Shown: positions 9,263 to 19,062, numbered from the stretch's first letter. The stretch is DNA of 64,000 bases from Rhizobium etli CFN 42 (GCF_000092045.1 NC_007761.1:4039501-4103500), one strand, 5' to 3'. Notes: generated by a model from the letters alone, not told the origin. Program-made: numbers and translations.

Positions 9263-10392
9263 GGATGTTTTTCCCGGAGAAAACTGAGCACTTCGGATGC
9301 CGGAACATCATCGGCGACGAAGGACTGACCGATGCCGCGCGTCAGGATGAAGGTGAGCTTGCCGCTCTTGACCTTCTTGTCCTGTGCGATCGCCTCCATC
9401 AGCACCTCGGCCGGCGGCAGCTCGCCCGCAATCTCGGACATGCGGGTCGGCAGGCCGACCTCCCGCAGGTGCCGCTCGACGCGGCGCGCATCGTCGGGGC
9501 TTGCAAGGTTCATCCGGGCGGAGAATTCATGCGCCAGCACCATGCCGATCGAAACGCCCTCACCATGCACCAGGCGGCGGCTGTCATAGGCGGTCGCCGC
9601 CTCTAGCGCGTGGCCGAATGTATGACCGAGATTGAGCAGCGCCCGCTGGCCGTTCTCCCGCTCGTCGGCCACGACGACATCGGCTTTCGCTTGGCAGCTG
9701 GCGGCGATGGCCTCGATGCGGGCCGAGCCGCCCGTAAACACCGACCTCCAGTTCGCTTCCAGCCAGGTGAAGAAATCCGGTTTGTCGATCAGCCCATACT
9801 TTGCGACCTCGGCGTAACCTGCGCGGAATTCCCGCTCGCTCAGTGTATTCAGCACATCCGTATCGGCTAGAACCAGGTCCGGCTGATGGAAGACGCCGAT
9901 CAGGTTCTTGCCGTGGCGGGGGGAATTGATGCCGGTCTTGCCGCCGACAGAGGAATCGACCTGCGACAATAGCGAAGTCGGCACTTGCACGAAGCGCACG
10001 CCGCGGCGGACGATCCCGGCCGCAAAGCCGGAGAGATCACCGATCACACCGCCGCCGAGCGCGATCACGCAGTCGTTGCGTTCGACGCGAGCTTCCAGCA
10101 CTTTGTCACAGACAGTAATGAGATGTTCGAAGCTCTTCGTTTTTTCACCGGCCGGCAGCACGACCTCGGCCGAGACGATGCCCGCCGCATCGAGGCTGGC
10201 AACGAGGGCGTCGAGATAGAGTGGAGCGACATTTTCGTCGGTGATGATGGCCGCCTTGCGGCCTTTGAGACGCGAGGCGATCTCAGTGCCGGCTCGCGCA
10301 ATCAGCCCCGGCCCGATCAGGATGTCGTAGGCGCGCTCGCCGAGCGGCACATGTACGGTCTGGACGGCGGAGGTGGAGCTTATCGCATTCAT
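9259..10392 (-). CDS. aroB: 3-dehydroquinate synthase
   Basis: 377 residues, usual length. It converts DAHP to 3-dehydroquinate, step two of the shikimate pathway, with NAD and a divalent metal. Hallmarks are GGGVIGDLSGFAAG and the substrate-site QVPTSLLSQVDSSVGGKTGIN around residues 110-155, and the metal-ligand LNLGHTFGHALE around residue 255. It overlaps aroK upstream and the CNNM gene downstream by 4 bp each. Confidence 0.97.
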   Translation of the reverse strand: MNAISSTSAVQTVHVPLGERAYDILIGPGLIARAGTEIASRLKGRKAAIITDENVAPLYLDALVASLDAAGIVSAEVVLPAGEKTKSFEHLITVCDKVLEARVERNDCVIALGGGVIGDLSGFAAGIVRRGVRFVQVPTSLLSQVDSSVGGKTGINSPRHGKNLIGVFHQPDLVLADTDVLNTLSEREFRAGYAEVAKYGLIDKPDFFTWLEANWRSVFTGGSARIEAIAASCQAKADVVVADERENGQRALLNLGHTFGHALEAATAYDSRRLVHGEGVSIGMVLAHEFSARMNLASPDDARRVERHLREVGLPTRMSEIAGELPPAEVLMEAIAQDKKVKSGKLTFILTRGIGQSFVADDVPASEVLSFLREKHP

Positions 10393-10988
10393 GACGCTGC
10401 ACTTTCTTTCTGTTCGACCACGGCCTTCAGCACCTCGTCTGCCATGATTTCCTTGCGCACATCGCGCGAGATTACGGTGAGGTCTGCCTGCGCATAGATC
10501 GGATAACGCGCGTTCATCAGATTTTCGAGGGTCTGCTTCGGATTTTCGGTCTTGAGCAGTGGCCGCGTGTCACGCTTATTGACCCGCTCCCAGAGCACGT
10601 CGAGGTCCGCCTTCAGCCAGATCGACAGCCCGCCCTTCTTGATATGCCTGCGCGTACGGCCATTGATGAAGGCGCCGCCGCCGGTGGAGACGACGCGTGG
10701 TCCGCTCTTGAGGAGCCGTTTCATCACCCGCGTTTCCAGCGCCCGGAACTCTTCCTCGCCATAGGCTGCGAAAAGTTCGGCGATCGTCATACGCGACACC
10801 CGCTCGATTTCATGATCGCTATCGATGAAGGGAATGCCGAGTTGGCTGGCGACGATGCGCCCGACGGAGGATTTCCCGGCGCCCATCAGCCCGACCAGAA
10901 CCAGATTACGCGAACCGAGCGCAGCGCGAGCTCTGTCTTTCAGGCTGTTAGCAACGGTCAGCAGTGGGTCACTCATCGGTCCATTCAC
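10389..10988 (-). CDS. aroK: Shikimate kinase
   Basis: 199 residues. It phosphorylates shikimate with ATP. Walker A GLMGAGKSSVG lies near residue 33, FIDSDHEIE binds shikimate, and the lid and GGGAF motif (STGGGAFING) is present. It is slightly longer than E. coli AroK because of an N-terminal extension; an alternative ATG at 10976 shortens it by 4 residues. First gene of the aroK-aroB-CNNM overlapping cluster. Confidence 0.96.
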   Translation of the reverse strand: MNGPMSDPLLTVANSLKDRARAALGSRNLVLVGLMGAGKSSVGRIVASQLGIPFIDSDHEIERVSRMTIAELFAAYGEEEFRALETRVMKRLLKSGPRVVSTGGGAFINGRTRRHIKKGGLSIWLKADLDVLWERVNKRDTRPLLKTENPKQTLENLMNARYPIYAQADLTVISRDVRKEIMADEVLKAVVEQKESAAS

Positions 10989-11124
10989 ACTTTGTTTGCA
11001 AACCGTATCGACAAATGCAGGTGGAGCGTCAAGTCGCGGACAAGGGAATCATGGCTTGAATAGCGCTTCTTGCACTTGCGAATACGCTTCTTATAACAGA
11101 AGCAGAGCATGAAGGAGTTGCCGG

Positions 11125-11301
11125 ATGCCGACCCTGTTCCGTTTCCTGTTCTTCTGCGCGATCCTCGCCGGGACGGTTTACGGAGCGATGTGGGCGCTCG
11201 TGACCTTCGTCGAGCCGCAGCAGCGCGACGTGACGATCCGTATTCCCTCCGAACGGGTCAACCCGCCGGCGACGGGCACGATCGACACGACCGGGAAGTG
11301 A
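11125..11301 (+). CDS. Small single-pass membrane protein
   Basis: 58 residues. The start is hydrophobic ([22 protein letters not shown], split here as one TM helix at residues ~5-26), followed by a short polar tail ending TIDTTGK. The stop lies 5 bp before the xerD start, so the two are likely cotranscribed. GC usage matches its neighbours. I recognise it as a conserved rhizobial hypothetical protein; function unknown. Confidence 0.65.
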   Translation: MPTLFRFLFFCAILAGTVYGAMWALVTFVEPQQRDVTIRIPSERVNPPATGTIDTTGK

Positions 11302-11306
11302 GTGAG

Positions 11307-12260
11307 ATGATGGATCTAAGCCGCGTCCACGTGGAATCCTTCCTGGAAATGATGAGCGCCGAACGTGGCGCGGCCGCCAACACTCTGCAATCCTATGAGC
11401 GCGACCTCGATGACGTCAGGTCCTTCCTGAACGGCCGCAGCATTCGGCTGACCGAAGCCGCCTCCGCCGATCTGGCCGCCTATCTCGCCTCGCTCGCCCG
11501 CCAGGGCTTCAAGCCCTCCTCGCAGGCGCGCAGGCTTGCGGCCATGCGGCAGTTCTACAAGTTCCTCTATGCCGAGGGCCTGAGGACCGACGATCCCACA
11601 GGCGTCCTCGATGCGCCGAAGAAGGGGCGGCCACTGCCGAAGACGATGGGGGTCGAGGAGGTCGGCAGGCTTCTTTCCCAAGCGCAGACCGAGGCCGACG
11701 ATCCGGCCCCGGGTCAACTGCAGCGCCGGCGCATGCTGGCGCTCTTAGAACTGCTTTATGCCACCGGCATGCGCGTCAGCGAGCTCGTCTCACTCCCCGC
11801 CCGCGTGCTCGACCAAGAGGGCCGCTTCCTGATGATCCGCGGCAAGGGCAACAAGGAGCGCCTGGTGCCGTTATCGCATTCGGCGATTGCAGCGCTGAAA
11901 TCGTATGGGCGTCTGCTGGCCGCCGATGCCGCCGCGGCGAAGGAGCCGCAGGAAAGCCCCTGGCTGTTTCCGGCCGCCTCGAAGGAGGGATATCTGCCGC
12001 GTCAGGTTTTCGCCCGCGATCTCAAAAATCTTGCGATCCGCGCCGGCCTGACGCCGTCGCTGATCTCGCCGCATGTCATGCGCCACGCCTTCGCCAGCCA
12101 TCTGCTTGCCAACGGCGCCGATCTGCGCGTCGTGCAGGAACTCCTCGGCCATTCGGACATTTCGACCACACAGATCTACACGCATGTGCTCGAAGAGAGG
12201 CTGCAGCAGCTCGTCCAGATGCATCACCCCCTTGCCAAACAGGCGAAAAAGCACGAATAG
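11307..12260 (+). CDS. xerD: Tyrosine recombinase XerD
   Basis: 317 residues from the ATG at 11307. It acts with XerC at dif to resolve chromosome dimers. The N-terminal SAM-like core-binding domain covers residues ~5-95. The catalytic set is visible: Arg in TGMRVSEL, Lys in [12 protein letters not shown]-x-x-R in [12 protein letters not shown], His in LGHSDISTT and the nucleophile Tyr in QIYTHV. Length and motifs fit XerD and not a phage integrase, and no mobile-element genes flank it. Confidence 0.93.
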   Translation: MMDLSRVHVESFLEMMSAERGAAANTLQSYERDLDDVRSFLNGRSIRLTEAASADLAAYLASLARQGFKPSSQARRLAAMRQFYKFLYAEGLRTDDPTGVLDAPKKGRPLPKTMGVEEVGRLLSQAQTEADDPAPGQLQRRRMLALLELLYATGMRVSELVSLPARVLDQEGRFLMIRGKGNKERLVPLSHSAIAALKSYGRLLAADAAAAKEPQESPWLFPAASKEGYLPRQVFARDLKNLAIRAGLTPSLISPHVMRHAFASHLLANGADLRVVQELLGHSDISTTQIYTHVLEERLQQLVQMHHPLAKQAKKHE

Positions 12261-12322
12261 GACCGGCGACAAGGGGCGGAGCCAGGAAAACGCCCCGGGC
12301 ACAAGGAACGGAAACGCACCTC

Positions 12323-13276
12323 ATGCACAATTATCTCGACTTCGAAAAGCCGATCTCCGACCTCGAAGGCAAGATCATCGAGCTGAAGAAGCTCGCATCG
12401 GAAGACGAGAGCATCGACACCACCGATGAAATCGGCAGGCTGGAGGTTCGCGTCCGTGAGGCGATCGTCGAAATCTATTCCAAGCTCAATGCCTGGCAGA
12501 AGACGCAGGTTGCCCGCCATCCGCAGCGCCCGCACTTCGTCGATTACGCCAAGACGCTGTTCCAGGAATTCACGCCGCTGGCCGGCGATCGCAAGTTTTC
12601 CGAGGATGCTGCAATCCAGGCAGGCCTTGCCCGCTTCCGCGGTCAGCCGGTCGCCGTCATCGGTCAGGAAAAGGGCAACGACACCAAGTCCCGCCTGAAA
12701 CACAATTTCGGAAGCCCTCGCCCGGAAGGCTACCGCAAGGCGATCCGCATCCTTGAAATGGCCGACCGTTTCGGCCTGCCAGTGATTTCCCTGGTGGATA
12801 CGGCCGGCGCCTATCCTGGCGTCGGCGCCGAAGAGCGCGGCCAGGCCGAGGCGATCGCCCGCTCGACGGAAATGTGTCTCGGCGTCAAGGTTCCCCTCGT
12901 TTCCGTCGTCATCGGCGAAGGCGGCTCGGGCGGCGCAATCGCGATTGCCACCGGCAACAGGGTCTATATGCTCGAGCATTCGATCTACAGCGTCATTTCG
13001 CCGGAAGGGGCCGCCTCCATCCTCTGGCGCGATTCGACCCGCGCCCGGGAAGCGGCCACCAACATGAAGATCACCGCCGAAGACCTGAAATCGCTCGGCG
13101 TCATTGACGGCATCATTTCCGAGCCGCTCGGCGGCGCCCATCGTGATCCCGACAGCGTCATAGCCGCAACCGGCGATGTAATCGCCAATGCGCTCGGCGA
13201 AATGGCATCGCGTTCCGGCGAACAGCTGCGCAATGAGCGGCGTCAGAAATTCCTCAATATGGGCCGCAACCTCTAA
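12323..13276 (+). CDS. accA: Acetyl-CoA carboxylase carboxyltransferase subunit alpha
   Basis: 317 residues, the family length. With AccD it transfers carboxyl from carboxybiotin to acetyl-CoA in the first step of fatty acid synthesis. Recognised by LDFEKPI at the N-terminus, the glycine-rich [15 protein letters not shown] oxyanion region near residue 195, and [15 protein letters not shown]. It follows xerD by 62 bp on the same strand. accD is not nearby. Confidence 0.97.
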   Translation: MHNYLDFEKPISDLEGKIIELKKLASEDESIDTTDEIGRLEVRVREAIVEIYSKLNAWQKTQVARHPQRPHFVDYAKTLFQEFTPLAGDRKFSEDAAIQAGLARFRGQPVAVIGQEKGNDTKSRLKHNFGSPRPEGYRKAIRILEMADRFGLPVISLVDTAGAYPGVGAEERGQAEAIARSTEMCLGVKVPLVSVVIGEGGSGGAIAIATGNRVYMLEHSIYSVISPEGAASILWRDSTRAREAATNMKITAEDLKSLGVIDGIISEPLGGAHRDPDSVIAATGDVIANALGEMASRSGEQLRNERRQKFLNMGRNL

Positions 13277-13472
13277 GACAAGTTGCGCCTTTCAGCGATT
13301 GGGGCCAAATCTTGGCCACATTGATATTATCTGTAACATTCGCGCTTGCGGGGATGTTCGGGGCACGTCATAGGCTGGTAAGGTTTTATAAAGTATAAGC
13401 CGCCTATGATTCCTTCCAGTGCCCGAACTCCATAGGCGGACCGGATCGCACTATCTTTATGGGCTAATTTGG

Positions 13473-14705
13473 ATGCGCATACGTCATTTTGCCTATGTTT
13501 CACTCATGGCGCTGGCTCTCGCCGGCTGCAACGACACGCTGGAAACCGCGCAGGTCGATCTCTCCAAGGTGAAGAACAAGGTCGAGCAGCCGCTCCCTCC
13601 CCATATCCTCAACGCCATGGCCGCCAAGGGCATGGACCGCAATTCGCCCATCATGATCCGCATCTTCAAGGAAGAAGGTGCAATGGAGATCTGGAAAGCG
13701 AAGACCGACAACCGTTTTGACAAGATCGCCGATTACAAGATCTGCGCCTGGTCCGGCCGCCTCGGTCCGAAGGTCAAGACCGGCGACAGGCAGGCGCCGG
13801 AAGGCTTCTACGAGCTGACACGCGCCAACCTGAACCCGAATTCCAAATATTATCTGGCGATCAACACCGGCTTCCCGAACCGCTACGACGCGGTGAACGG
13901 CCGCACCGGCTCCGATCTGATGATCCACGGCGCCTGCTCGTCCTCCGGCTGCTATTCGATGACCGACCAGCAGGTGCTGGAGATCTATGCCTTTGCCCGC
14001 GACGCCTTCAAGGGCGGCCAATCGACCGTGCAGCTGCAGGCCTTCCCCTTCCGCATGACGGCGGAAAACATGGTCAAGCATCGGCTTGACCCGAACTACG
14101 ACTTCTGGAAGATGCTGAAGGTCGGCTACGACAATTTCGAAGTGACGAAGCGGCCGCCCGAGGTGAACGTCTGCGAGAAGAAATATGTCTTCAACCAGCA
14201 GGCAACCGATGGCGGCGCCTTCAACGCCGCCGGCAAATGCCCTGCCATGTCGACGCCGCCGGCGCTGACGGCCGCCCTTGCCTCCTACGGCAAGACCTAT
14301 GACGCCGACTATGCTAAGGCGATGAGCAAATATGACGGCATGGCCTGGTACGACCCGTCCGAAGCCGAGCGCAAAGCCGTGGTCGCCAAGCTGCGCAAGG
14401 GCCGCGAACTCGCCTTCGCGCCGACCGGCACCTCTCTCGAAGCCGGCCGCATGGTCAAGGTCGCCGAACTCGAAGACCTGATGGCCAAGCGCACGACGCA
14501 GAGCCTCACCACCAACTCCGCGGCCGGCGCCACACCCGCAACGCCGGCCCAGCCGCAGGCAACGACCGTTGCCGCTGCGGCGCCTGCGGTCGTGCCGGTG
14601 CCGATGCAGAATCCGCTCGCCTATACCGCGCCCGCGCCCGAACCGCAGGAGACGGCAGAAGCCGCGGCAAAGAAGCCGTTCTGGAAATTCTGGGCGCGGA
14701 ACTGA
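13473..14705 (+). CDS. Murein L,D-transpeptidase family lipoprotein (YkuD/YafK-like)
   Basis: 410 residues from the ATG at 13473. The signal peptide ends in a lipobox (LALAGC), so a lipid-anchored envelope protein is expected. The catalytic motif HGACSSSGCYSM (residues ~150-161) has the His and Cys of the L,D-transpeptidase fold. The C-terminal ~90 residues are Ala/Pro-rich and end KKPFWKFWARN, a low-complexity tail. It probably forms or edits 3-3 crosslinks or attaches proteins to peptidoglycan. The upstream 196 bp (13277-13472) presumably contain its promoter. Confidence 0.85.
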   Translation: MRIRHFAYVSLMALALAGCNDTLETAQVDLSKVKNKVEQPLPPHILNAMAAKGMDRNSPIMIRIFKEEGAMEIWKAKTDNRFDKIADYKICAWSGRLGPKVKTGDRQAPEGFYELTRANLNPNSKYYLAINTGFPNRYDAVNGRTGSDLMIHGACSSSGCYSMTDQQVLEIYAFARDAFKGGQSTVQLQAFPFRMTAENMVKHRLDPNYDFWKMLKVGYDNFEVTKRPPEVNVCEKKYVFNQQATDGGAFNAAGKCPAMSTPPALTAALASYGKTYDADYAKAMSKYDGMAWYDPSEAERKAVVAKLRKGRELAFAPTGTSLEAGRMVKVAELEDLMAKRTTQSLTTNSAAGATPATPAQPQATTVAAAAPAVVPVPMQNPLAYTAPAPEPQETAEAAAKKPFWKFWARN

Positions 14706-14710
14706 ACGGC

Positions 14711-14935
14711 TTGAACCCCGTTCTCTACGATCTTCGCGGCCTGAAATGCCCACTCCCGGTGATGAAGACACGCAGGAAACTTGCCACCATGGCAAGCGGC
14801 GCGCTCATCCTCGTCGATACCAGCGATCCGATGGCGGTGATCGACATGCCGCATTTCTGCAATGAGGACGGCCACGAACTGGTCGAGACGGAAAAGACCG
14901 AGGGCGGTCATCGCTTCCTGATCCGCAAGCGGTAA
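14711..14935 (+). CDS. TusA-like sulfurtransferase
   Basis: 74 residues, starting at TTG (14711), only 5 bp after the preceding stop; no ATG precedes the conserved LRGLKCPLPVMKTR motif. TusA proteins carry persulfide on the Cys of the CPLP motif (Cys13 here) for tRNA thiolation or molybdopterin chemistry. The two-layer fold continues with DPMAVIDMPHFC. Likely cotranscribed with the L,D-transpeptidase gene. Confidence 0.88.
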   Translation: MNPVLYDLRGLKCPLPVMKTRRKLATMASGALILVDTSDPMAVIDMPHFCNEDGHELVETEKTEGGHRFLIRKR

Positions 14936-14958
14936 AACATGTCACCAGCGCATCGCCT

Positions 14959-14978
14959 GAAAATCCGACTCGATTTTC
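14959..14978. repeat. Short palindrome of the rhizobial intergenic repeat type
   Basis: GAAAATC (14959-14965) and GATTTTC (14972-14978) flank CGACTC in the 63-bp gap between two convergent genes. A GAAAATCnGACTCGATTTTC core recurs in rhizobial intergenic repeats as I remember them. It could also act as a weak bidirectional terminator. Confidence 0.4.
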
Positions 14979-14998
14979 GGATAGCGTGAGTGGCGCTT

Positions 14999-16162
14999 TT
15001 AGATTCGCAAACCGGGAATGGCGAGCGGATTGTCGGACAGTGCCTGACGATCCGGTGTGTCGATCCGCGGCTTGCCGAGGAAGGCGTCAAAGAGATCCTT
15101 CACGAAGGCCTCGGGTAGGTCCTTGGTGATCAGCACCATGCGCGTACGCCGGTCTTGCGGATTCGGCCACGCCGGCAGCCGCACCGGCGGGTGAAAGATG
15201 CTCTGGACGCCGTGCAGCACCAGCGGCCGTTCCGGCCGGTCGGAGACGGATACGATCGCCTTTATCCGCAGCAGCTTTTCGCCATGGGCCGAGCGCAGGA
15301 GATCGACGAACATCTCGAGCGCCATCGGATCGATCGGCTTCTCTTCGACGATGGAGAAAGACCGGATCGAGGCATCGTGACGATTGACGTCGTGCGGATC
15401 CTGAGCCGCATGGCTGTGGCCATGGTGATGGTGATCGCCATTGTGATCGTGATCGTGATCGTGGCCGTGATTGTGGTGATGCGCCTCATGCGCATCCTCG
15501 TCCTGCAGCCAGCGGCCGACATCGGCGATCTTCGTCCCCGGGTCGTAGAGACCGTTCACCAGGAGCGCGGCGCTGCCGGCCTCGGGTTCGTCGGCATCCA
15601 TCATCGCCGCGCGCGGATTGAGCGTCTGCAGGCGCCGTTCTAGCTCCGCCGTTGCGCCGGCCATTGATATCTTCGAGACGATCAGCCGGTCTGCGACCGC
15701 AGCCTGCTTGCGCGCTTCCTCGTGATTGTCGAGCGTCTGCAGCCCATTAACCGCATCGACGACCGTCACAACACCGTCGAGCTCGAAATTCGTGGCGATG
15801 ACCGGATTGCCCATGATCGCCTGCATGACGGGCGCGGGATCGGCAAGGCCGGTCGTTTCGATGACGACGCGCTTCACTGGTTTGACGCGACCCGTCTGCA
15901 CGGCGTCCATCAGGTTCGCCAGCGTATCCACAAGCTCGCCCCGCACCGTGCAGCAGAGGCAGCCATCGGACAATTCGATGATCGAATCGCCGGAACTTTC
16001 GACCAGCAGATGGTCGATGCCGACATCACCGAATTCATTGATGATGACAGCCGTATCCTTCATGTCGGGGTCTTTGAGGATGCGGTTCAAGAGCGTCGAT
16101 TTGCCGGCGCCGAGAAAGCCGGTCAGGATGGTGACCGGAATCCTGTCGTTAAACGCGCTCAT
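14999..16162 (-). CDS. CobW/COG0523 family GTP-binding metal chaperone
   Basis: 387 residues. G3E GTPase with Walker A GFLGAGKSTLL (residue ~15) and the metal-binding GCLCCTVRG (CxCC motif, residue ~68). A histidine-rich stretch near residues 225-262 (HHHNHGHDHDHDHN and following) should bind zinc or other divalent metals. The C-terminal CobW_C domain follows. The family delivers zinc or cobalt to client enzymes. Despite the name and the nearby cobST there is no operon link, and no Zur box was seen. Preceded by the DD-carboxypeptidase gene 32 bp upstream. Confidence 0.9.
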   Translation of the reverse strand: MSAFNDRIPVTILTGFLGAGKSTLLNRILKDPDMKDTAVIINEFGDVGIDHLLVESSGDSIIELSDGCLCCTVRGELVDTLANLMDAVQTGRVKPVKRVVIETTGLADPAPVMQAIMGNPVIATNFELDGVVTVVDAVNGLQTLDNHEEARKQAAVADRLIVSKISMAGATAELERRLQTLNPRAAMMDADEPEAGSAALLVNGLYDPGTKIADVGRWLQDEDAHEAHHHNHGHDHDHDHNGDHHHHGHSHAAQDPHDVNRHDASIRSFSIVEEKPIDPMALEMFVDLLRSAHGEKLLRIKAIVSVSDRPERPLVLHGVQSIFHPPVRLPAWPNPQDRRTRMVLITKDLPEAFVKDLFDAFLGKPRIDTPDRQALSDNPLAIPGLRI

Positions 16163-16194
16163 ATCTGCTTTTACCTTAAAAAGCCCATCTTGTT

Positions 16195-17328
16195 TTAAAA
16201 CGAGGTCGGGCGCCGCAGCGGCACCGGCACGTTGGCGATGCCTCCAGCCGTATCGCCGGTCGCCACCTTTTCCGGCTGCTGAGACGGCTGCGCATCCTGC
16301 CCCGGAATGAGGCCAGCGAAGACGAAGTGCGGGTCGTGGTCCATTTCCAGAATATAGGGCGAATGCACCTTCATGCGGCCGACCTCGTCTCGCGTTTCGC
16401 TGCGTATCTTGGCGCCCTTGGCGCTGCAGATATCGGCGGTGATGTCGGTCACCTGGTCTTGTCCCGGCCCGTAGGGCTTCAGCGAGCCGAGCGTGTCGCT
16501 GCCGGGAAACTGCGTCGTAAAGCCCTTCTGCAACAGGTTCGCCGTCGCATCGGCACGCGCCGCGAGACTGTCAGTGCCGAGCACCACGGAAACAAGCGTA
16601 CGGCCGTTGCGCGTCGCCGAACCGATCTGGTTGAAGCCCGAGGCACAGATGAAACCCGTCTTCATGCCGTCGGCGCCGGCGAAGCGGCCGATCAGCATAT
16701 TGAGGTTCGGCACGTTCTGCTGGCCGGTGGTGAAGCCCTCGAGCGCGAAATAGCTGGCATATTGCGGAAAGTCACGGCGCAACGCCACCGTCAGCACCGC
16801 CAAGTCGCGCGCCGTGGTATACTGGCCCTTTCCCGGCAGGCCGTTCGGATTGACGAAATGCGAATCCGTCATGCCGAGCTTCAGCGCCTCGCCATTCATC
16901 CGAGTCACGAAACCTTCCTGCGTACCGCCGACGGCTTCTGCGACCGCAACCGCAATGTCGTTGGCCGATTTCACCATCAGTATCTTCAAGGCACTGTCGA
17001 GCGTCAGCTTCTGGCCCGGCTTGAAATACATCTTTGCGGCCGGCTGCGCGGCGGCGCGTTTGCTGATGACGATGGGCGTATCGAGACTGATCTGACCGGC
17101 GCGGATCGCATCGAAGACGGTATAGACGGTCATCAGCTTGGTCAGCGAGGCCGGATACCACTTGCGGAAGGCTTCTTCGTGTTCGAGTACGCGGCCTGTC
17201 TGCACCTCGACGAGAATATGCGGATTCGCCTGAACAAGCGAAACAGAGGCAACAAAAGCGGCAGTCGCGGCAATCATGAAACGAAACGGCTGCATGGCGG
17301 CAAACAAACGGGAGTGGCTCGTCGACAC
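16195..17328 (-). CDS. D-alanyl-D-alanine carboxypeptidase (PBP5/DacA-like)
   Basis: 377 residues with a signal peptide near the N-terminus (MIAATAAFVASVSLVQA). Class A serine peptidase motifs are present: SLTKLM (SxxK, residue ~61), SAN (in MVKSANDIAV, residue ~116) and KTG (MKTGFICASG, residue ~212). It trims the terminal D-Ala of peptidoglycan stem peptides. I prefer the GTG at 17328 because AAGGA sits 6-7 nt before it; the first ATG (17295) lacks a ribosome site. The C-terminal tail is Pro-rich. Confidence 0.9.
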   Translation of the reverse strand: MSTSHSRLFAAMQPFRFMIAATAAFVASVSLVQANPHILVEVQTGRVLEHEEAFRKWYPASLTKLMTVYTVFDAIRAGQISLDTPIVISKRAAAQPAAKMYFKPGQKLTLDSALKILMVKSANDIAVAVAEAVGGTQEGFVTRMNGEALKLGMTDSHFVNPNGLPGKGQYTTARDLAVLTVALRRDFPQYASYFALEGFTTGQQNVPNLNMLIGRFAGADGMKTGFICASGFNQIGSATRNGRTLVSVVLGTDSLAARADATANLLQKGFTTQFPGSDTLGSLKPYGPGQDQVTDITADICSAKGAKIRSETRDEVGRMKVHSPYILEMDHDPHFVFAGLIPGQDAQPSQQPEKVATGDTAGGIANVPVPLRRPTSF

Positions 17329-17486
17329 GGTTCGTCCTTCAGATGTGCGGAAAATCTCGAAACCTTCATCTATCTAGCCTATATGGCTATGACATGGCAA
17401 AGGTCATTGACGAAGTAATTTGCGTAAGCCTCACACCCTTGTGAAGCGATGAACGATTGTCGGGATTTGATAACAGGAACGCCGAT

Positions 17487-18650
17487 ATGCCGATTTTGAA
17501 CAGAGCCGCCGAATTGCAGGACGAAGTCGCCGAATGGCGCCGTCATATCCACGCCCGGCCCGAGCTCCTTTTCGCGGTGGAAAATACGGCCGCTTTTGTC
17601 GCTGACAAGCTCAAGGAATTCGGCGTCGACGAGATCGTCACCGGCATCGGCCGCACCGGCGTCGTCGGCCTGGTCAAGGGCAAGGGCGAAGGCCGCCGGA
17701 CGATCGGCCTGCGCGCCGATATGGACGCGCTGCCGCTGACCGAGATATCAGGCAAGCCCTGGGCCTCGAAGACGCCGGGCAAGATGCATGCCTGCGGCCA
17801 TGACGGCCACACGGCGATGCTGCTCGGCGCCGCAAAATATCTGGCCGAGACCCGCAATTTCAACGGCAATATCGCCGTCATCTTCCAGCCCGCCGAAGAG
17901 GGCGGCGGCGGCGGCAACCTGATGGTCAAGGACGGCATGATGGAGCGCTTCGAGATCGAAGAAGTCTACGGCATGCACAATCTGCCGGGCCTGCCCATCG
18001 GCCAGTTCGCCACCCGCAAGGGCGCGATCATGGCGGCGACGGACGAGTTCACCGTCACCATCAAGGGTCGCGGCGGCCACGCCGCCCAGCCGCACCGGAC
18101 GATCGACCCGATCGCCATCGGCGCTCAGATCGTCGGCAACTTACAGATGATCGCTTCGCGCACCGCCGATCCGATCAGCTCGGTCGTCGTCTCGGTGACC
18201 AAGTTCAATGCCGGTTTCGCCCACAACGTCATTCCGAACGATGCGACCTTCGCAGGCACCGTCCGCACCCTGGACGACAAGATGCGCACGCTTGCCGAGA
18301 CGCGCTTCCGGCAGATCGTCGAGGGTGTGGTCGCAGCCCACGGTGCCGAAGCCGAGATCAGCTTCAACCGCAACTATCCCGTCACCGTCAATCATCCTGA
18401 TGAGACGGAGCACGCGGTCGCCACCGCCAGCGACATTGCCGGCGAGGACAACGTTAACGCCGAAATCGAGCCGATGATGGGCGGCGAGGATTTCTCCTAC
18501 ATGCTGAACGCGCGCCCCGGCGCCTTCATCTTCATCGGCAACGGCGACAGCGCCGGACTGCACAACCCGGCCTACGACTTCAACGACGAAGCCATCGCCC
18601 ACGGCATCTCCTATTGGGTCCGCCTCGCCGAACAGCGCTTGGGTCTCTGA
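17487..18650 (+). CDS. M20 family amidohydrolase (hippurate hydrolase-like)
   Basis: 387 residues from the ATG at 17487. Metal-ligand motifs of the M20D family are visible: ADMDALPL, HACGHDGHTAM (residues ~105-115), and EEGGGGG. A dimerisation domain lies near residues 185-300. It hydrolyses N-acyl or aryl amino acid amides; the substrate cannot be set from sequence. It is monocistronic and ends at a strong terminator just before a tRNA gene. Confidence 0.88.
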   Translation: MPILNRAAELQDEVAEWRRHIHARPELLFAVENTAAFVADKLKEFGVDEIVTGIGRTGVVGLVKGKGEGRRTIGLRADMDALPLTEISGKPWASKTPGKMHACGHDGHTAMLLGAAKYLAETRNFNGNIAVIFQPAEEGGGGGNLMVKDGMMERFEIEEVYGMHNLPGLPIGQFATRKGAIMAATDEFTVTIKGRGGHAAQPHRTIDPIAIGAQIVGNLQMIASRTADPISSVVVSVTKFNAGFAHNVIPNDATFAGTVRTLDDKMRTLAETRFRQIVEGVVAAHGAEAEISFNRNYPVTVNHPDETEHAVATASDIAGEDNVNAEIEPMMGGEDFSYMLNARPGAFIFIGNGDSAGLHNPAYDFNDEAIAHGISYWVRLAEQRLGL

Positions 18651-18660
18651 TGACAATTAA

Positions 18661-18685
18661 GGCTTGGCTTCGAGCCAAGCCTTTT
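18661..18685 (+). terminator. Intrinsic terminator of the M20 amidohydrolase gene
   Basis: A perfect 9-bp stem (GGCTTGGCT at 18661-18669, AGCCAAGCC at 18673-18681) with a TCG loop is followed by TTTT. It begins 11 nt past the stop codon. Confidence 0.85.
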
Positions 18686-18703
18686 GTATGCATGGCTGCA
18701 AGT

Positions 18704-18780
18704 GGTCCCGTAGCTCAGCAGGATAGAGCATCAGATTCCTAATCTGGGGGTCGCGCGTTCGAATCGCGCCGGGATCACCA
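18704..18780 (+). tRNA. tRNA-Arg (anticodon CCT)
   Basis: 77 nt. The acceptor stem GGTCCCG pairs with CGGGATC, followed by A and an encoded CCA end. The anticodon loop TTCCTAA gives CCT, which reads AGG (Arg). The T loop is GTTCGAATC. It lies alone between the amidohydrolase terminator and a palindromic element that begins 6 nt after the CCA. Confidence 0.96.
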
Positions 18781-18786
18781 GTTCAT

Positions 18787-19062
18787 CTAGAGCTTTTCCG
18801 GGTTAGATTGAAGCATTCTGTTGGCTCAAACGGAGTCGGATGGTCGACCGGCTGGCGCGCGTCGTAGCCCAGCTCTACGGCCAAGCCGGCCGGTCGATCA
18901 GTCCGGCCCGTTTCAGCCAACCCGAACGGCCGGGCATCTTTCCGCCAGGATCAGAGGCGATCGGCTCGGACGTACCTGGGGGTATGCCCATCGCCAATCG
19001 CCTCTGCCCTGACGAAAACCTGCTCCGGCAGAATGATTCAAGCTAACCCGGAAAAGCTCTAG
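18787..19062. repeat. 276-bp structured element with 34-bp terminal inverted repeats
   Basis: The ends (18787-18820 and 19029-19062) are inverted repeats matching at 32 of 34 positions; both contain CTAGAGCTTTTCCGGGTTAG or its complement. Inside are two more inverted repeats: 18842-18856 with 18885-18899 (13 of 15) and 18952-18961 with 18997-19006 (10 of 10). No ORF is convincing. It resembles a MITE or RIME-type nonautonomous element that would fold into a branched structure. The outer repeat is one I associate with rhizobial intergenic DNA. Confidence 0.75.

Noticed and set aside
11307-12260. Phage or island integrase
   Set aside because: Length and motifs are XerD. No phage genes, no attachment repeats, and it sits in a conserved accA neighbourhood.
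15415-15485. GATCGTGATC-type microsatellite
   Set aside because: It encodes the His/Asp-rich metal-binding stretch of the CobW protein; no separate role is needed.
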